Assembly (NCBI RefSeq): GCF_014217565.1
Contig: NZ_CP043661.1
Coordinates: 2,294,001-2,358,000, forward strand
Origin: Kribbella qitaiheensis
Lineage (GTDB): Bacteria; Actinomycetota; Actinomycetes; Propionibacteriales; Kribbellaceae
Reading direction: 5' to 3'
Length of the DNA: 64,000 nt
Numbering within the stretch: position 1 is the stretch's first letter; each line of letters starts with the position of its first letter. Of this stretch, positions 35,697-45,440 are shown piece by piece. The notes under the pieces were generated by a model that saw nothing but the letters and a program-made list of their open reading frames with translations, had not been told where the DNA came from and ran no database searches. The translations under genes were made by a program, and so were the position numbers.

Positions 35697-36991
35697 CCCG
35701 CCCCGCGATAGCCCGACCGACCCGCCCGACTCACCGACCGGCGCCCAGAGCAGGCCGCCGGACACGGCTGGCGGCGGTGCTGGGCGCCGGGCTGCTGGCG
35801 GTGACGGCGTGCGGCAGCACCAAAGCCACCTCCGCGGCCGGTGCCGTTGACGCCTCCGACTGGTCCTCGGTGCTGGCCCAGGCCAAAGGGCAGACCGTGA
35901 ACTGGTACATGTACGGCGGCGACGACGTGCTGAACACCTTCGTCACCGGCTACGTCGCCGACCAGCTCGAACAGGTCGGCGTCGGGCTGAAACAGATCAA
36001 GATCACCGACACCGTGGACGCGGTGAACGCAGTGATCGGCGCGAGGCAGGCCGGTCAGAACAGCGGCGGATCGGTGGACGCGATCTGGATCAACGGCGAG
36101 AACTTCGCGACCGGTGTGCAGTCGAAACTATGGAACTGCGGCTGGCCTGGCGACCTGCCGAACTCCAAATACGTCGACTTCACCAACCCCGGCGTCGCCA
36201 ACGATTTCGGGGTGCCCGTCAACGGCTGCGAAGCCGCCTGGCAGCAGGCCAACTCAGCCCTCGTCTATGACAGCTCCAAGCTCAGCACCGCCGACATCGC
36301 CTCGGTATCCTCACTGATCGCCTGGGCCACCGCCCACCCAGGGCACTTCACCTACCCGGCGCTGCCCGACTTCACCGGATCGATGGCAGTGCGCACGATC
36401 CTTTATGACACCATCGGCGGCCCCGCGTCGCTCTCGGGTCCCTTCGAACAGGCCAAGTACGCCCCCGCCGCCACGAAGCTGTGGACCCGGCTCAACGCGC
36501 TGGCCCCGTCGCTGTGGCGGGGCGGGGCCACCTACCCCCAGTCCCAAGCCGCCGTCGAAAAGCTCTACAGCGACGGCGAAATCAGTGCCTTCCTCACCTA
36601 CGGCCCCGGCGCAGTCGGCGCCCAAGTCAGCAAAGGCCTGTTCCCGGCCAGCACCCGCGAGACGGTCCCCGCGCCAGGCAATATCGCCAACGTAAGTTTC
36701 CTGGCCATCCCCTACAACGCGGCACACACCGCTGGCGCTCTGGTACTGGCCAACGTGCTCCAGGATCCGCAGACCCAGCTCGCCCTCTACAAGGCTGAAG
36801 GGATCTATCCCGGCATTGACCTGGCCAAAACCGACGCGGCGACCCAGGCGCAGTTCGCGGCCGTCCCGATCAGCCGGTCAGTGCTGCCGCTGGCTGCCTT
36901 GACCCGCCACGCCCAACCAGAACTGGCCAGCGGGTACGTGTCCCGTCTCGAGCACGACTGGAAAACGCAGGTCCTGCAAAGATCACGATAA
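35693..36991 (+). CDS. ynjB-like: ABC transporter substrate-binding lipoprotein (YnjB-like)
   Basis: A 432-aa extracytoplasmic solute-binding protein. A twin-Arg-containing signal segment ends in LLAVTACGS, a lipobox with Cys near residue 40. TVNWYMYGGDDVLNTFV and DAIWINGENFATGVQSKLW fit the thiamine/spermidine-type binding proteins (the YnjB branch). The start overlaps the phosphatidyltransferase stop, and the stop overlaps the permease start (TAATG). Ligand unknown. Confidence 0.88.
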   Translation: MTRPAIARPTRPTHRPAPRAGRRTRLAAVLGAGLLAVTACGSTKATSAAGAVDASDWSSVLAQAKGQTVNWYMYGGDDVLNTFVTGYVADQLEQVGVGLKQIKITDTVDAVNAVIGARQAGQNSGGSVDAIWINGENFATGVQSKLWNCGWPGDLPNSKYVDFTNPGVANDFGVPVNGCEAAWQQANSALVYDSSKLSTADIASVSSLIAWATAHPGHFTYPALPDFTGSMAVRTILYDTIGGPASLSGPFEQAKYAPAATKLWTRLNALAPSLWRGGATYPQSQAAVEKLYSDGEISAFLTYGPGAVGAQVSKGLFPASTRETVPAPGNIANVSFLAIPYNAAHTAGALVLANVLQDPQTQLALYKAEGIYPGIDLAKTDAATQAQFAAVPISRSVLPLAALTRHAQPELASGYVSRLEHDWKTQVLQRSR

Positions 36992-37926
36992 TGACGATCC
37001 TCGCCGACGCAGCCGCCGATGCTGGGCCCCCGACGTCACCACCCGCCCAACGTCGGGGGCGGCTCCCCGGCTGCGTCCGGATCGGGCTGCTGCTGACCCC
37101 CGCCCTGACTGTCGTCGGTGTGTTCTTCGCCGGCGGAGTCGCCCAGGCCATCGCGCAGAGCTTCGGCTATCAGCCCTCCCTGCCCGGTGCCCGGATTTCC
37201 ACCGACGCCTACACCGCGCTGTGGTCCGACCCTGCCGTGCGAGCCTCGCTGCTGCTCACCGGCCGCGTCGCGGTCGTCTCCACCGTGCTGTCCGCGGTCT
37301 TAGGTGTGGCGGCAGCGCTGACGCTCCGCAGGCTGGGCCGTTCCCGGGCGTGGGTGACAGGCGTGTTCCAAGCCAACCTGGCAGTCCCGCATCTGGTCGG
37401 TGCGCTGTGCATGCTGTTGCTGCTGTCTCAGGGCGGGCTGCTGTCGCGCCTCACCCACGCGGTGGGGCTCACCGCCTCCCCAACGGCGTTCCCCGCGGTC
37501 ACCAACGACCGTTTCGGCTGGTCGATCATCGCCGAATACGTGTGGAAGGAGACGCCGTTCCTGACCGTCATCGTCTTGGCGACCCTGAGCCGTGGGCTGC
37601 AGGATCTGGAGACAGCCGCGCGCAGCCTCGGCGCCAGCCGGTCCCAGCGGCTGCGGCACGTCACCCTGCCGATCCTCACCCCGGCCCTTGCGGCCGGGTC
37701 GGTCCTGGTGTTCGCCTTCGCGGCCGGCTCCTACGAGGTGCCCTACCTGCTCGGGCGTCCCTACCCGGCGACCCTGCCGGTCGTCGCACTGCAGTACTAC
37801 AACGCCACAGATCTCACCTCACGGCCGGAGGCGATGGCGGTCGCCGTCCTGATCACCGTCACCTCCAGCGCCATCGTCGCCGCCTACCTGACGATCCTGG
37901 CCCGCCTATCCAGGCGAGCGCTATGA
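36991..37926 (+). CDS. ABC transporter permease 1 (YnjC-like)
   Basis: A 311-aa inner-membrane permease. Six hydrophobic segments surround the EAA loop LETAARSLGASRSQRLRHVT, followed by LPILTPALAAGSVLVFAFA. EAA loops bind the ATPase. It is one of two permeases; in E. coli YnjC both halves are fused, whereas here they are separate genes with overlapping ends (CTATGA). Confidence 0.9.
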   Translation: MTILADAAADAGPPTSPPAQRRGRLPGCVRIGLLLTPALTVVGVFFAGGVAQAIAQSFGYQPSLPGARISTDAYTALWSDPAVRASLLLTGRVAVVSTVLSAVLGVAAALTLRRLGRSRAWVTGVFQANLAVPHLVGALCMLLLLSQGGLLSRLTHAVGLTASPTAFPAVTNDRFGWSIIAEYVWKETPFLTVIVLATLSRGLQDLETAARSLGASRSQRLRHVTLPILTPALAAGSVLVFAFAAGSYEVPYLLGRPYPATLPVVALQYYNATDLTSRPEAMAVAVLITVTSSAIVAAYLTILARLSRRAL

Positions 37927-38762
37927 CCCGTCAGATGGCCTCACCCTCGCCCGTCACGCGGCGACCCTTCGGACGTAACGTGACGGCGACCGTGCTACTG
38001 GCTGGAGTGCTGCTGCCGTTACTGCCGCTGCTGATCTGGGCGTTCAGCGGCCAGTGGCGTTACCCCGCCGTGCTGCCACAGCACGCCAGCGCTCGGGGCC
38101 TGCGGCTACTGTCCGATCCGCGGTCGCAAATCCCGCAGGCGCTGCTGACCTCGACGGCCATCGCGGTGGCGGTCGCGGCCGGGGCGTGCCTCATCGGTTT
38201 CCCAGCCGGCCGGGCAATCGGGCTATACCGCTTCCGGGGCCGCCGGTTGGTGCAGTTCCTGCTGCTGGCCCCGGTGATCGTCCCGGGCCTGGCCGTCACG
38301 CTCGGACTGCAGGTGTTCTTCATCCGCTACGGCCTAGCCGACACCCTCACCGGGGTGGTCCTCGTGCAACTCATGCCCAGCGTCCCCTACGCCGCCACCG
38401 TCCTGGCCGGCGCGTTCGCCAACTATGACCTCGCCTACGAGCGCCAAGCCCGCGCCCTAGGCGCCGGACCGCTGCGCGTCATGATGTTCGTGACCGTTCC
38501 GCTGCTGCGCCCAGCTCTCCTGGTCTCGGCGCTGTTCGCCTTCCTGATCTCCTGGAGTGAGTACGTACTGACCCTGCTCATCGGCGGCGGTCAGACCACC
38601 ACCCTGCCGCTGCTGCTGTTCGCCGCAATCAGCTCCTCTGACACGACCGCAGCGGCCGCGTTGGCGTTGCTGTTCATCGCGCCGCCACTGCTGCTGGTCG
38701 CCGCCGCATCCCACGTGCTGTCCGCCGGCACGGGAGCGGTCATCGGGTTCGGGCGGCTATGA
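37923..38762 (+). CDS. ABC transporter permease 2 (YnjC-like)
   Basis: A 279-aa second permease with EAA loop YERQARALGAGPLRVMMFVT then VPLLRPALLVSALFAFLISW. Hydrophobic segments are at the start (VLLAGVLLPLLPLLIWAF) and through the chain. It begins with an ATG overlapping permease 1 and ends overlapping the ATPase start. The two would form the heterodimeric membrane channel of the importer. Confidence 0.9.
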   Translation: MTRQMASPSPVTRRPFGRNVTATVLLAGVLLPLLPLLIWAFSGQWRYPAVLPQHASARGLRLLSDPRSQIPQALLTSTAIAVAVAAGACLIGFPAGRAIGLYRFRGRRLVQFLLLAPVIVPGLAVTLGLQVFFIRYGLADTLTGVVLVQLMPSVPYAATVLAGAFANYDLAYERQARALGAGPLRVMMFVTVPLLRPALLVSALFAFLISWSEYVLTLLIGGGQTTTLPLLLFAAISSSDTTAAAALALLFIAPPLLLVAAASHVLSAGTGAVIGFGRL

Positions 38763-39808
38763 GCGGCACCCACATTGCCCTGGCCGGGCTCGGCAAGCGG
38801 TTCGGGAACACCACCGCCGTCGATGCGCTGACCACCGACCTGCTGCCCGGCGCGTTCGCCGCGCTGCTCGGCCCCTCAGGCTGCGGGAAAAGCACCACCC
38901 TGGCGATGATCGCCGGCCTCATCGACCCCGACGCCGGCGACATCCGCTTCGACGGTCTCAGCATCCTCACCGTCGCGGCCGAACGGCGACCGGTCGGGTT
39001 GGTGTTCCAGAAGCCGCTGCTGTTCCCGCACCTGAACGTCGCGGACAACGTCGCGTTCGGGCTAAGGATGCGACGCCTGGATCGCGCCGCGACGCGGCGA
39101 CGGGTCGACACCATGCTGGAGCGGGTCCAACTGGCCGACCTTGCCCACCGCCGGGTCGGGGAACTGTCCGGCGGGCAAGAACAGCGGGTGGCACTCGCCC
39201 GGGCCCTGGTCCTGGAACCTCAGGTCCTGCTGCTCGACGAGCCGTTCTCCCAACTCGACGCGACGCTGCGCGCGGAGATGCGGACACTGCTGCGTCAACT
39301 GCACGACGAATCGGACGTCACGACCGTGTTCGTGACCCACGACCAGGCCGAAGCAGTCGAAATCGCAGACACCATCACGCTGCTGATCGACGGGCGCCTC
39401 GCCGGCCAGGGTGAACCGCAACTGTTCTACACCCGGCCCCCGTCCCTGGCCGCCGCCCGGTTCTTCGGCGCCACGAACGAAATCACTGGATGCGTCGCAG
39501 CTGGGGAGTTCACCAGCGATGACCGGACCATTCACCAGCCGACCCCGCTACCAGACGGGCGTGCAGTCCTGATCATCCGCCCCGAAGCCCTGCGCCTGCA
39601 GGCTACTTCCGGCCCCGGCACTCTGGGCGGCACCACGGTCGCGGCCAGGTTCGCGGGCACCCACCTCGTCCTCGACGTCGCCCTGGACACCGGCCGCATC
39701 CTTCGGGTGCACCAGCCCATCGATCAGCCGGTAAGACTGGGAAGCCCCACCCACCTGAGAATCGCAGCGACCGAGGGCAGCATCTTCGCCGAGCCCGGCG
39801 ATGAGTAG
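38759..39808 (+). CDS. ynjD-like: ABC transporter ATP-binding protein (YnjD/PotA-like)
   Basis: A 349-aa ATPase. Walker A LLGPSGCGKSTTLA, Q-loop VGLVFQKPLLFPHLN, signature VGELSGGQEQRVALARALVL, Walker B VLLLDEPFSQLDATLR and H-loop VFVTHDQAEAVE are all intact. A C-terminal TOBE-like regulatory domain (about residues 240-349) follows. This is the MalK/PotA type of importer ATPase. It is the last gene before the terminator at 40001. Confidence 0.94.
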   Translation: MSGTHIALAGLGKRFGNTTAVDALTTDLLPGAFAALLGPSGCGKSTTLAMIAGLIDPDAGDIRFDGLSILTVAAERRPVGLVFQKPLLFPHLNVADNVAFGLRMRRLDRAATRRRVDTMLERVQLADLAHRRVGELSGGQEQRVALARALVLEPQVLLLDEPFSQLDATLRAEMRTLLRQLHDESDVTTVFVTHDQAEAVEIADTITLLIDGRLAGQGEPQLFYTRPPSLAAARFFGATNEITGCVAAGEFTSDDRTIHQPTPLPDGRAVLIIRPEALRLQATSGPGTLGGTTVAARFAGTHLVLDVALDTGRILRVHQPIDQPVRLGSPTHLRIAATEGSIFAEPGDE

Positions 39809-40000
39809 AGGCACGCGCTGCTGCGCCTCATGCTGCGGCTGATCATCGTCGACGGCGTTCTCGCGGTGGCCGTCAGCATCGGTGTCCCGAACCTTGCCCA
39901 GTTGCGCGCCCGCTTCGCCCACCCCGGCCCGTGGGCCGGGGTAGTGTCTGCGCTCCGGCCCGGTCTGTTGGATGTCAATGCCGACTTCCAGGACGAGGAG

Positions 40001-40020
40001 GCCGGGCCGCGAGGCCCGGC
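40001..40020 (+). terminator. Terminator-like hairpin after the transporter operon
   Basis: GCCGGGCC, loop GCGA, GGCCCGGC: eight perfect GC pairs with a stable tetraloop, followed by GTAATCGTTT. It closes the long run of overlapping genes ending at 39808. The rest of the 393-base gap to 40202 shows no convincing gene. Confidence 0.7.
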
Positions 40021-40201
40021 GTAATCGTTTCGTCATGTCGCAGGTGGCACTACTGAGGCCGCGTCTGCGGTGTGATGAGTAGGTGAGCGATGTCTTTCCT
40101 CAGGGACGAACGTTTCGATCGGGCGCCTCTGCCTCAGGTGGGGTTGGTTTAAGGATCGTCAGGGCGAGTCCTGATGCTTCCTAGTGGTGAAGGAGCACTC
40201 C

Positions 40202-41620
40202 TTGACAGGCAACAGTCCACCGTCTGATGAGCCCGGCCGCGTACCGGCCGGACCAGATGTCATCGAGCCCGCAACTGGGCAGCAATCCGGCGACGTCGAT
40301 GTGGAAGGACCCAGGTACGGATTCCCTGCTGGACTGTGGCGCGCCTTGGAGACGCACCGTCCGCCGGGCCTGGGCAGAACACGGGCCTGGCGGAGTCCGC
40401 TGCGGGGACCATGGCTGACATCGGTCTTCGCGGCAGTACTGCTGGTGTGCCTGCCGGTGATTATTGTCAGCGGCCTGCTTTCCTACATCGCCTACGGCCC
40501 CCAGTTCGGGCAGGCGCTCCCGGGCAACGTCGGCTGGCTGCACCTGCCGATCTTCGACTGGCCTACCAGCCCATCGTGGCTCTACCGGCTCAACCAGGGC
40601 CTCCACGTGGGGCTCGGGCTGGTACTGATCCCGATCGTGCTGGCCAAACTGTGGTCGGTGGTACCGAAACTGTTCAGCTGGCCACCGGCCCGCTCAGTAG
40701 CTCAGGTCCTGGAACGGGTCTCGCTGCTGTTGCTGGTCGGCGGCATCCTGTTCGAGATCGCCACCGGTGTCCTTAACATCCAATACGACTACATCTTCGG
40801 GTTCAGCTTCTACGCCGCCCACTATTACGGCGCCTGGGTGTTCATCGGTGCATTCGCCGTCCACCTGGGCCTCAAACTACCCCTGATGCTGCGCTCCCTG
40901 CGCTCCCAATCGCTGCGGACCGTCCTGCGCACCTCACGGGCCGCGACCCGACCCGAGCCGCTCGACCCCGGTGGCCTGGTCGCCACCGACCCGGCCCCAG
41001 CCACCGTCAGCCGCCGCGGCGCACTGGGACTGGTCGGCGGCGGGGCACTGCTGATCGCCGCCCTCACCGCCGGCCAGACCCTCGGCGGTATCACCCGCCA
41101 CGCTGCCCTGCTACTGCCGCGCGGCCGCTCCAACGGCACCGGGCCCACCGATTTCCCGATCAACCGCACCGCGACCGCCGCCGGCATCAAACCCGCCGAC
41201 ACCGGCCAAGGTTGGCGGTTGTCCCTCACCGGTGGCCCACGGCCGGTCACACTGGACCGTGCGGCGCTACTGGCGATGCAACAGCACACCGCAAGCCTGC
41301 CGATCGCGTGCGTCGAGGGCTGGTCCACCACCCAGACCTGGAGCGGTGTGCGGCTGCGTGATCTCGCCGCACTCGCCGGCATCCCCGTGCCCCACTCGGC
41401 GCAGGTGAAATCACTGGAACAAGGCGGCCCGTTCGGGCAGGCGATCCTGCAGTCGAACCAGATCCTCGACCCCGACGCGCTGCTCGCCTTACAAGTCAAC
41501 GGGGCCGATCTGTCCGCCGATCACGGCTTCCCTGGCCGCGTTATCGTCCCCGCCCTGCCGGGCGTGCACAACACCAAATGGGTCCACTCGATCGACTTCC
41601 GGAGCAAAGGCCATGCGTAA
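40202..41620 (+). CDS. Cytochrome b / molybdopterin-binding oxidoreductase fusion
   Basis: A 472-aa fusion. Residues about 80-240 form a four-helix cytochrome-b561-like membrane domain with heme-ligand His candidates (NQGLHVGLGLVLIP, FYAAHYYGAWVF, AFAVHLGLKLPLM). A Tat-like SRRGALGLVGGGALLIAALT segment then precedes a sulfite-oxidase-type Mo-cofactor domain with the Cys ligand in PIACVEGWSTTQTWSGVRL and LPGVHNTKWVHSIDF. It would pass electrons between quinone or heme and a molybdenum site outside. TTG 40202 is preferred over the in-frame GTG 40184 because AAGGAG is six bases upstream. A paralogue lies at the right edge of the window. Confidence 0.83.
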   Translation: MTGNSPPSDEPGRVPAGPDVIEPATGQQSGDVDVEGPRYGFPAGLWRALETHRPPGLGRTRAWRSPLRGPWLTSVFAAVLLVCLPVIIVSGLLSYIAYGPQFGQALPGNVGWLHLPIFDWPTSPSWLYRLNQGLHVGLGLVLIPIVLAKLWSVVPKLFSWPPARSVAQVLERVSLLLLVGGILFEIATGVLNIQYDYIFGFSFYAAHYYGAWVFIGAFAVHLGLKLPLMLRSLRSQSLRTVLRTSRAATRPEPLDPGGLVATDPAPATVSRRGALGLVGGGALLIAALTAGQTLGGITRHAALLLPRGRSNGTGPTDFPINRTATAAGIKPADTGQGWRLSLTGGPRPVTLDRAALLAMQQHTASLPIACVEGWSTTQTWSGVRLRDLAALAGIPVPHSAQVKSLEQGGPFGQAILQSNQILDPDALLALQVNGADLSADHGFPGRVIVPALPGVHNTKWVHSIDFRSKGHA

Positions 41621-42152
41621 AACCCTGGCCCGCCTGTACGGCGCGAACCCTCTGCACCTGCTGGCCCTACTCGGCTGTTTCGCGCTGGCCGGCTACGCCG
41701 TGATCCACCTGGCCGGCGAACCGATGCTGGTACGGGTCCTGATTTGGTTCGCAGCCTCGATCATCGGCCACGACCTGATCCTGTTCCCCCTCTATGCCCT
41801 CGCCGACCGCTCGCTCACGCAAACGTGGCGCGCCCTGCACCGATCCCACCCCGAACGCAGGCCAGGAGTGTCGCCGGTGAACTACCTGCGGCTTCCAATG
41901 CTGGGTTGCGGGCTCCTTTTCGTGGTGTTCTTCCCCGGCATCATCAAACAAGGAAGTCAGACCTACCTCGCAGCAACTGGCCAGACCCAACAGCCCTACC
42001 TGGGCCGATGGCTGCTAATCAGCGCCGCCATGTTTGGTGTTTCGGCGATCCTGTACGCCGCCCGACTCGGCAACGCCCACCGGCACACGACACGGTCAGC
42101 AAACCACCACAACCCCGACCGCGCTCCGTTCGACCACGCCAATGACGAGTAG
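41613..42152 (+). CDS. Small multi-pass membrane protein, partner of Mo oxidoreductase
   Basis: A 179-aa protein with about four hydrophobic segments, first ALLGCFALAGYAVIHLA. Conserved blocks shared with 62815-63312 are YGANPLHLLALLGCFAL, GHDLILFPLYALADR, NYLRLPMLGCGLL and FFPGIIKQG, then TYLAATGQTQQPYLGRWLL. The start overlaps the oxidoreductase stop by eight bases. As the pair is duplicated intact at the right edge, the two proteins likely form one complex. Confidence 0.75.
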   Translation: MRKTLARLYGANPLHLLALLGCFALAGYAVIHLAGEPMLVRVLIWFAASIIGHDLILFPLYALADRSLTQTWRALHRSHPERRPGVSPVNYLRLPMLGCGLLFVVFFPGIIKQGSQTYLAATGQTQQPYLGRWLLISAAMFGVSAILYAARLGNAHRHTTRSANHHNPDRAPFDHANDE

Positions 42153-42351
42153 CAGCGGCGCGGGAATGTGTTGACGGTTCGAACAGCGAGGATCGCCTCT
42201 GCCCAGGTCGACTGCACCGTAGTCCGCAGGCGTGCCGCCCTGCGCCGGCTGTGAACCGGTCTCCGCCAACACCATCAGCCCGCCAATCCATTCCCGGGCC
42301 GAGGAATGTCACGATCAGGCAGGCAGATACCGCGCCGCCGGGGACTTCTGA

Positions 42352-42759
42352 CTACCTTCCTTCTCCTGGCCTTCCCGACCGTTCGGGGGCCCGGCGGCAA
42401 TAGTCGTCGAACTCGGTCAGCCCGGGCAGCGACCGGGTGTCCAGCGGTACAGGGGCCCGGAATCCAGGAGCGGGCTCCAGTTCCGCCAGGTGGTCCAGCG
42501 CAGTATCGATGCGGTCAGTGGCCAGCAGAATCGCATGGAGGGCTTGACGGGCTTCCCCGCGAAGCCTCCCCCCGGGGGTGGTGCACTGGTCGAGCTGGTC
42601 GATGCTGGTGCCGATATCTACCAGCAGCCACCGCAACACGAACAATTCGCTCAACCCATCCAGCCGCTGGATCCGCGTGTCGCCGGTCGCCGCCAGCGCC
42701 GAACCGACCACCACCCACGGCGACATAGCGCTCTGCTCATCAACCCGTGTGGTCAACAT
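42352..42759 (-). CDS. Hypothetical helical protein
   Basis: A 135-aa protein of unknown family. ATG 42759 has AGAGGA six bases upstream. The sequence is helical and mildly acidic: LSELFVLRWLLVDIGTSIDQ, then LRGEARQALHAILLATDRID and TALDHLAELEPAPGF. No membrane segment and no known motif. It faces the molybdenum oxidoreductase genes and lies about 110 bases from the left end of the IS21-family element. Confidence 0.55.
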   Translation of the reverse strand: MLTTRVDEQSAMSPWVVVGSALAATGDTRIQRLDGLSELFVLRWLLVDIGTSIDQLDQCTTPGGRLRGEARQALHAILLATDRIDTALDHLAELEPAPGFRAPVPLDTRSLPGLTEFDDYCRRAPERSGRPGEGR

Positions 42760-42951
42760 CGTGGATCCTCTAACCGACGGCGCTGCCTCGTTCCGCACGG
42801 ACGACTCGCCGCCGGTCACATTCGGATCAACCACGGTCGAGGCCTTCAACGACCGCGGCGGTGACGAGACTGAGTATGACAACCCCATCTGGCCCCGCTG
42901 TGATGCTTTGATTTGGCCCCACCCTGCTTGTTTTGGTGGTGTTGTCTTGGG

Positions 42952-43779
42952 TTAGTTGGTGGCGGTTCGGCTGCGGGTTTGCCGGGTGGTGTTGAGTCTG
43001 TAGGACTTGGTGCCGGTCTGGATGATGTGTGCGTTGAAGGTGAGTCTGTCCACGACTGCGGCGGCGAGGCGGGGGTCGGTGAAGGTGGCGCCCCATTCGG
43101 AGAATGGGGCGTTGGATGCGCAGGCGATGGATGCTCGTTCTTCGCGGGCGGTGATGATCTGGAAGAGCAGTTCCGCGCCGCGTGGGTCGAGGCGGACGTA
43201 GCCGATCTCGTCGAGGCAGAGCAGGTCGAGTCGGGCGTAGCGGCCCACGACGCGGGACAGCTGTTTGTCGTCTGAGGCTTCGACGAGCTCGTTGACCAAG
43301 GCGGCGGTGGTCACGTAGCGGACCCGGCGTCCTTGCTCGGCTGCTGCGGTGCCGAGTGCGATGAGCAGGTGTGTTTTCCCGGTGCCGGAGTCGCCGAGCA
43401 GGACCAGTGGTTGTCCGGCGTCGATCCAGCCGCCGCCGGCCAGGTGTGCCAGCGTCGGTGCCGGTAGGTCGGGCAGCACGGTGTGGTCGAACTCGGTGAG
43501 GCGTTTGGTGCGGGGGAACTTGGCCTCGTTGACTCGCCGGATCCGGCGGCGGGCGTCGCGTTCGTCGCATTCCGCGGTGAGGATTTCGGCCAGGAATGCC
43601 TTGTGGGTAAGGCGTTGCTTGGCTGAGGCCTCGGCCATCGCGATGGCTTCGGCGCGGATGGTGGGCAGTGCGAGTAGTCGGCAAGCGGCGTGGATCGCGG
43701 CCTCGGCGGCGGGGTCAGACAGGGCGGTCACCGTGGTCGTCGGGGTGGCGGCTGGCGCGGTTTTCGTGGCGGGGCTCAT
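42952..43779 (-). CDS. istB: IstB-like ATP-binding transposition helper
   Basis: A 275-aa AAA+ ATPase that assists IstA. Walker A LVLLGDSGTGKTHLLIAL, Walker B LDLLCLDEIGYVRLD and sensor IACASNAPFSEWGATF are intact. The N-terminal Pro/Thr-rich 30 residues precede the usual IstB helices (RLTHKAFLAEILTAECDERD). The ATG overlaps the istA stop (ATGA), the normal arrangement. Confidence 0.95.
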   Translation of the reverse strand: MSPATKTAPAATPTTTVTALSDPAAEAAIHAACRLLALPTIRAEAIAMAEASAKQRLTHKAFLAEILTAECDERDARRRIRRVNEAKFPRTKRLTEFDHTVLPDLPAPTLAHLAGGGWIDAGQPLVLLGDSGTGKTHLLIALGTAAAEQGRRVRYVTTAALVNELVEASDDKQLSRVVGRYARLDLLCLDEIGYVRLDPRGAELLFQIITAREERASIACASNAPFSEWGATFTDPRLAAAVVDRLTFNAHIIQTGTKSYRLNTTRQTRSRTATN

Positions 43780-45314
43780 GCGGTTTCTTTCTGGAGTAGT
43801 TGGTCGTAGTCGGCCAGTGATGGCGTCGGCCGTTGGGTCGTCGCAGCGTGGGACGCGGTGGGTGGAACCGGGACCGGCGGGGAGGTCGCGCCGGCTGAGG
43901 TCATCGCGCTGCGTGCGGTGACCGCGACCAGGTCGGGATCGAAGTTTCCGAGCACCAGCGCGCCTTCGATGCCCGCACTCACCACGGTCGCGGTCATGGT
44001 GCGGTGGAGCAACAGCACCCCGATCAGGGCGCGGGTGCCGGGCCCGTCGCCGTGTTGCTTGCGGGCGGCGTCCCAGAACCGTTGATGAACCGCCGTGAAC
44101 GCCCCGGATGCTCGCGCGGTGACCAAGGCGGTGGACCCGGACATGGCGCCGGGTTTGCGGGTGAGGACTTCCAGATAGTGGTCCAGAACGAGATCCTCGC
44201 TGCCCTTGTGCAGCGACCGGGTATGTTCAGCGATCACCTTGCCTGCGTCGAGCACGATCACCGCGGTGGCGCCGAGACGAACCTCGAGCCGGCGACCAGC
44301 GAACCGGGCCGGGACCGAGTAGTACGACTGGCGGACACAGACCCGTGCTTTGGCGTCGACCCGGCATGACAGCGGGGCCGAGACATCGAAGGTTTCACTC
44401 GGCAGCGGGTTCAGCAAGACCAGTTCACGGGCCGCGGCCGCTCCCACGGTCTCGGCGCGGGCACCGATGCGGCGCGCGTCGTCGCGGGCATCGGCGGCGG
44501 CCAGGGCCTGGTTCAGCGCGGCCAACGATGCCACGTGCGGGACAGGAGTGAGGTGCCGTCGGCGGAACCGGCCGATCTCGCCCTCGACACCGCCCTTCTC
44601 ATGAGCACCCTCTAAGCCTGGCGCGCAGAAGAACGAGTCATAGCCGTAGTGGGAGCGCATCGCGATGAACCGTGGATGCTCGAACCGTTCCCGGCCCAGC
44701 GCGACCCGGATCACCGCGGGCCTGAGGTTGTCGTAACGGATCATCCCGGTCGGTACCCCACCCAGCGCCTCGAACGCACGCACATGCCCATCCAGGAACG
44801 ATTCCTGGGTCTGATTGGCATAGGCAACATGGACCGCTTTGCCCGAATGCGACAGCCGCAGGCAAAACATGAACACCTTCATCACCACCCCAGCGATCAC
44901 CGCAGTGAACTCCCCGAAGTCGACCTCGGCCTCCTCGGCCGGTCCATGAGTCTGGGGCACCATCACCTGCGCCCGGTCCCCACCGATCTCGGTCTTCAGC
45001 TGGGCGACCAACCCCCGCACGCTGGACTCGGCCACCACGACACCCTCTTCCTCCATCAGCCGCTGCCAGACCCGGCGAGCGGTATGCCGCTGCTTCTTCG
45101 GGGCGTCCAGGTCCGCGGTCAGCCAGCCACCGATCGTGGCCAGATGCGGGCCCAGCACCGGCGCCACACGCTCTGGAGATTTCCGCGTCGGAGGCACCGC
45201 ATCACCCAACGCCAGACGCACCGTGCGCCGATGGACCTGGTGGCGCTGCGCCAGTGCCCGGATCGACAAACCTTCATCTCGACGCTCGCGTCGGATACGT
45301 TCGAACTGCTCCAC
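43776..45314 (-). CDS. istA: IS21-family transposase IstA
   Basis: A 512-aa transposase. N-terminal HTH (GLSIRALAQRHQVHRRTVRL), then the DDE integrase core (EEAEVDFGEFTAVIAGVVMK, TGMIRYDNLRPAV, HEKGGVEGEIGRF) and a C-terminal Mu-like region (RVCVRQSYYSVPARFAGRRL). GTG 45314 is preferred, as AAGGAG lies nine bases upstream; the open frame goes further. All three acidic residues seem present, so it may be active. Confidence 0.93.
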   Translation of the reverse strand: MEQFERIRRERRDEGLSIRALAQRHQVHRRTVRLALGDAVPPTRKSPERVAPVLGPHLATIGGWLTADLDAPKKQRHTARRVWQRLMEEEGVVVAESSVRGLVAQLKTEIGGDRAQVMVPQTHGPAEEAEVDFGEFTAVIAGVVMKVFMFCLRLSHSGKAVHVAYANQTQESFLDGHVRAFEALGGVPTGMIRYDNLRPAVIRVALGRERFEHPRFIAMRSHYGYDSFFCAPGLEGAHEKGGVEGEIGRFRRRHLTPVPHVASLAALNQALAAADARDDARRIGARAETVGAAAARELVLLNPLPSETFDVSAPLSCRVDAKARVCVRQSYYSVPARFAGRRLEVRLGATAVIVLDAGKVIAEHTRSLHKGSEDLVLDHYLEVLTRKPGAMSGSTALVTARASGAFTAVHQRFWDAARKQHGDGPGTRALIGVLLLHRTMTATVVSAGIEGALVLGNFDPDLVAVTARSAMTSAGATSPPVPVPPTASHAATTQRPTPSLADYDQLLQKETA

Positions 45315-45440
45315 TCTCGATCTCTCCTTCAACCCCTCCACCTCTCGTGATCGCCTTGGCAGACGACACGAACGTAGAGGACTGGATGGTCGAGGGTGGA
45401 GCCAAATCAAGCCATCACTACCGCCCCAAGTGGGGCCAAA

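Noticed and set aside
39830..40024. Short 64-aa frame after the transporter ATPase
   Set aside because: It contains the terminator hairpin 40001-40020 within its last codons and has no ribosome site, so it is more likely untranslated.
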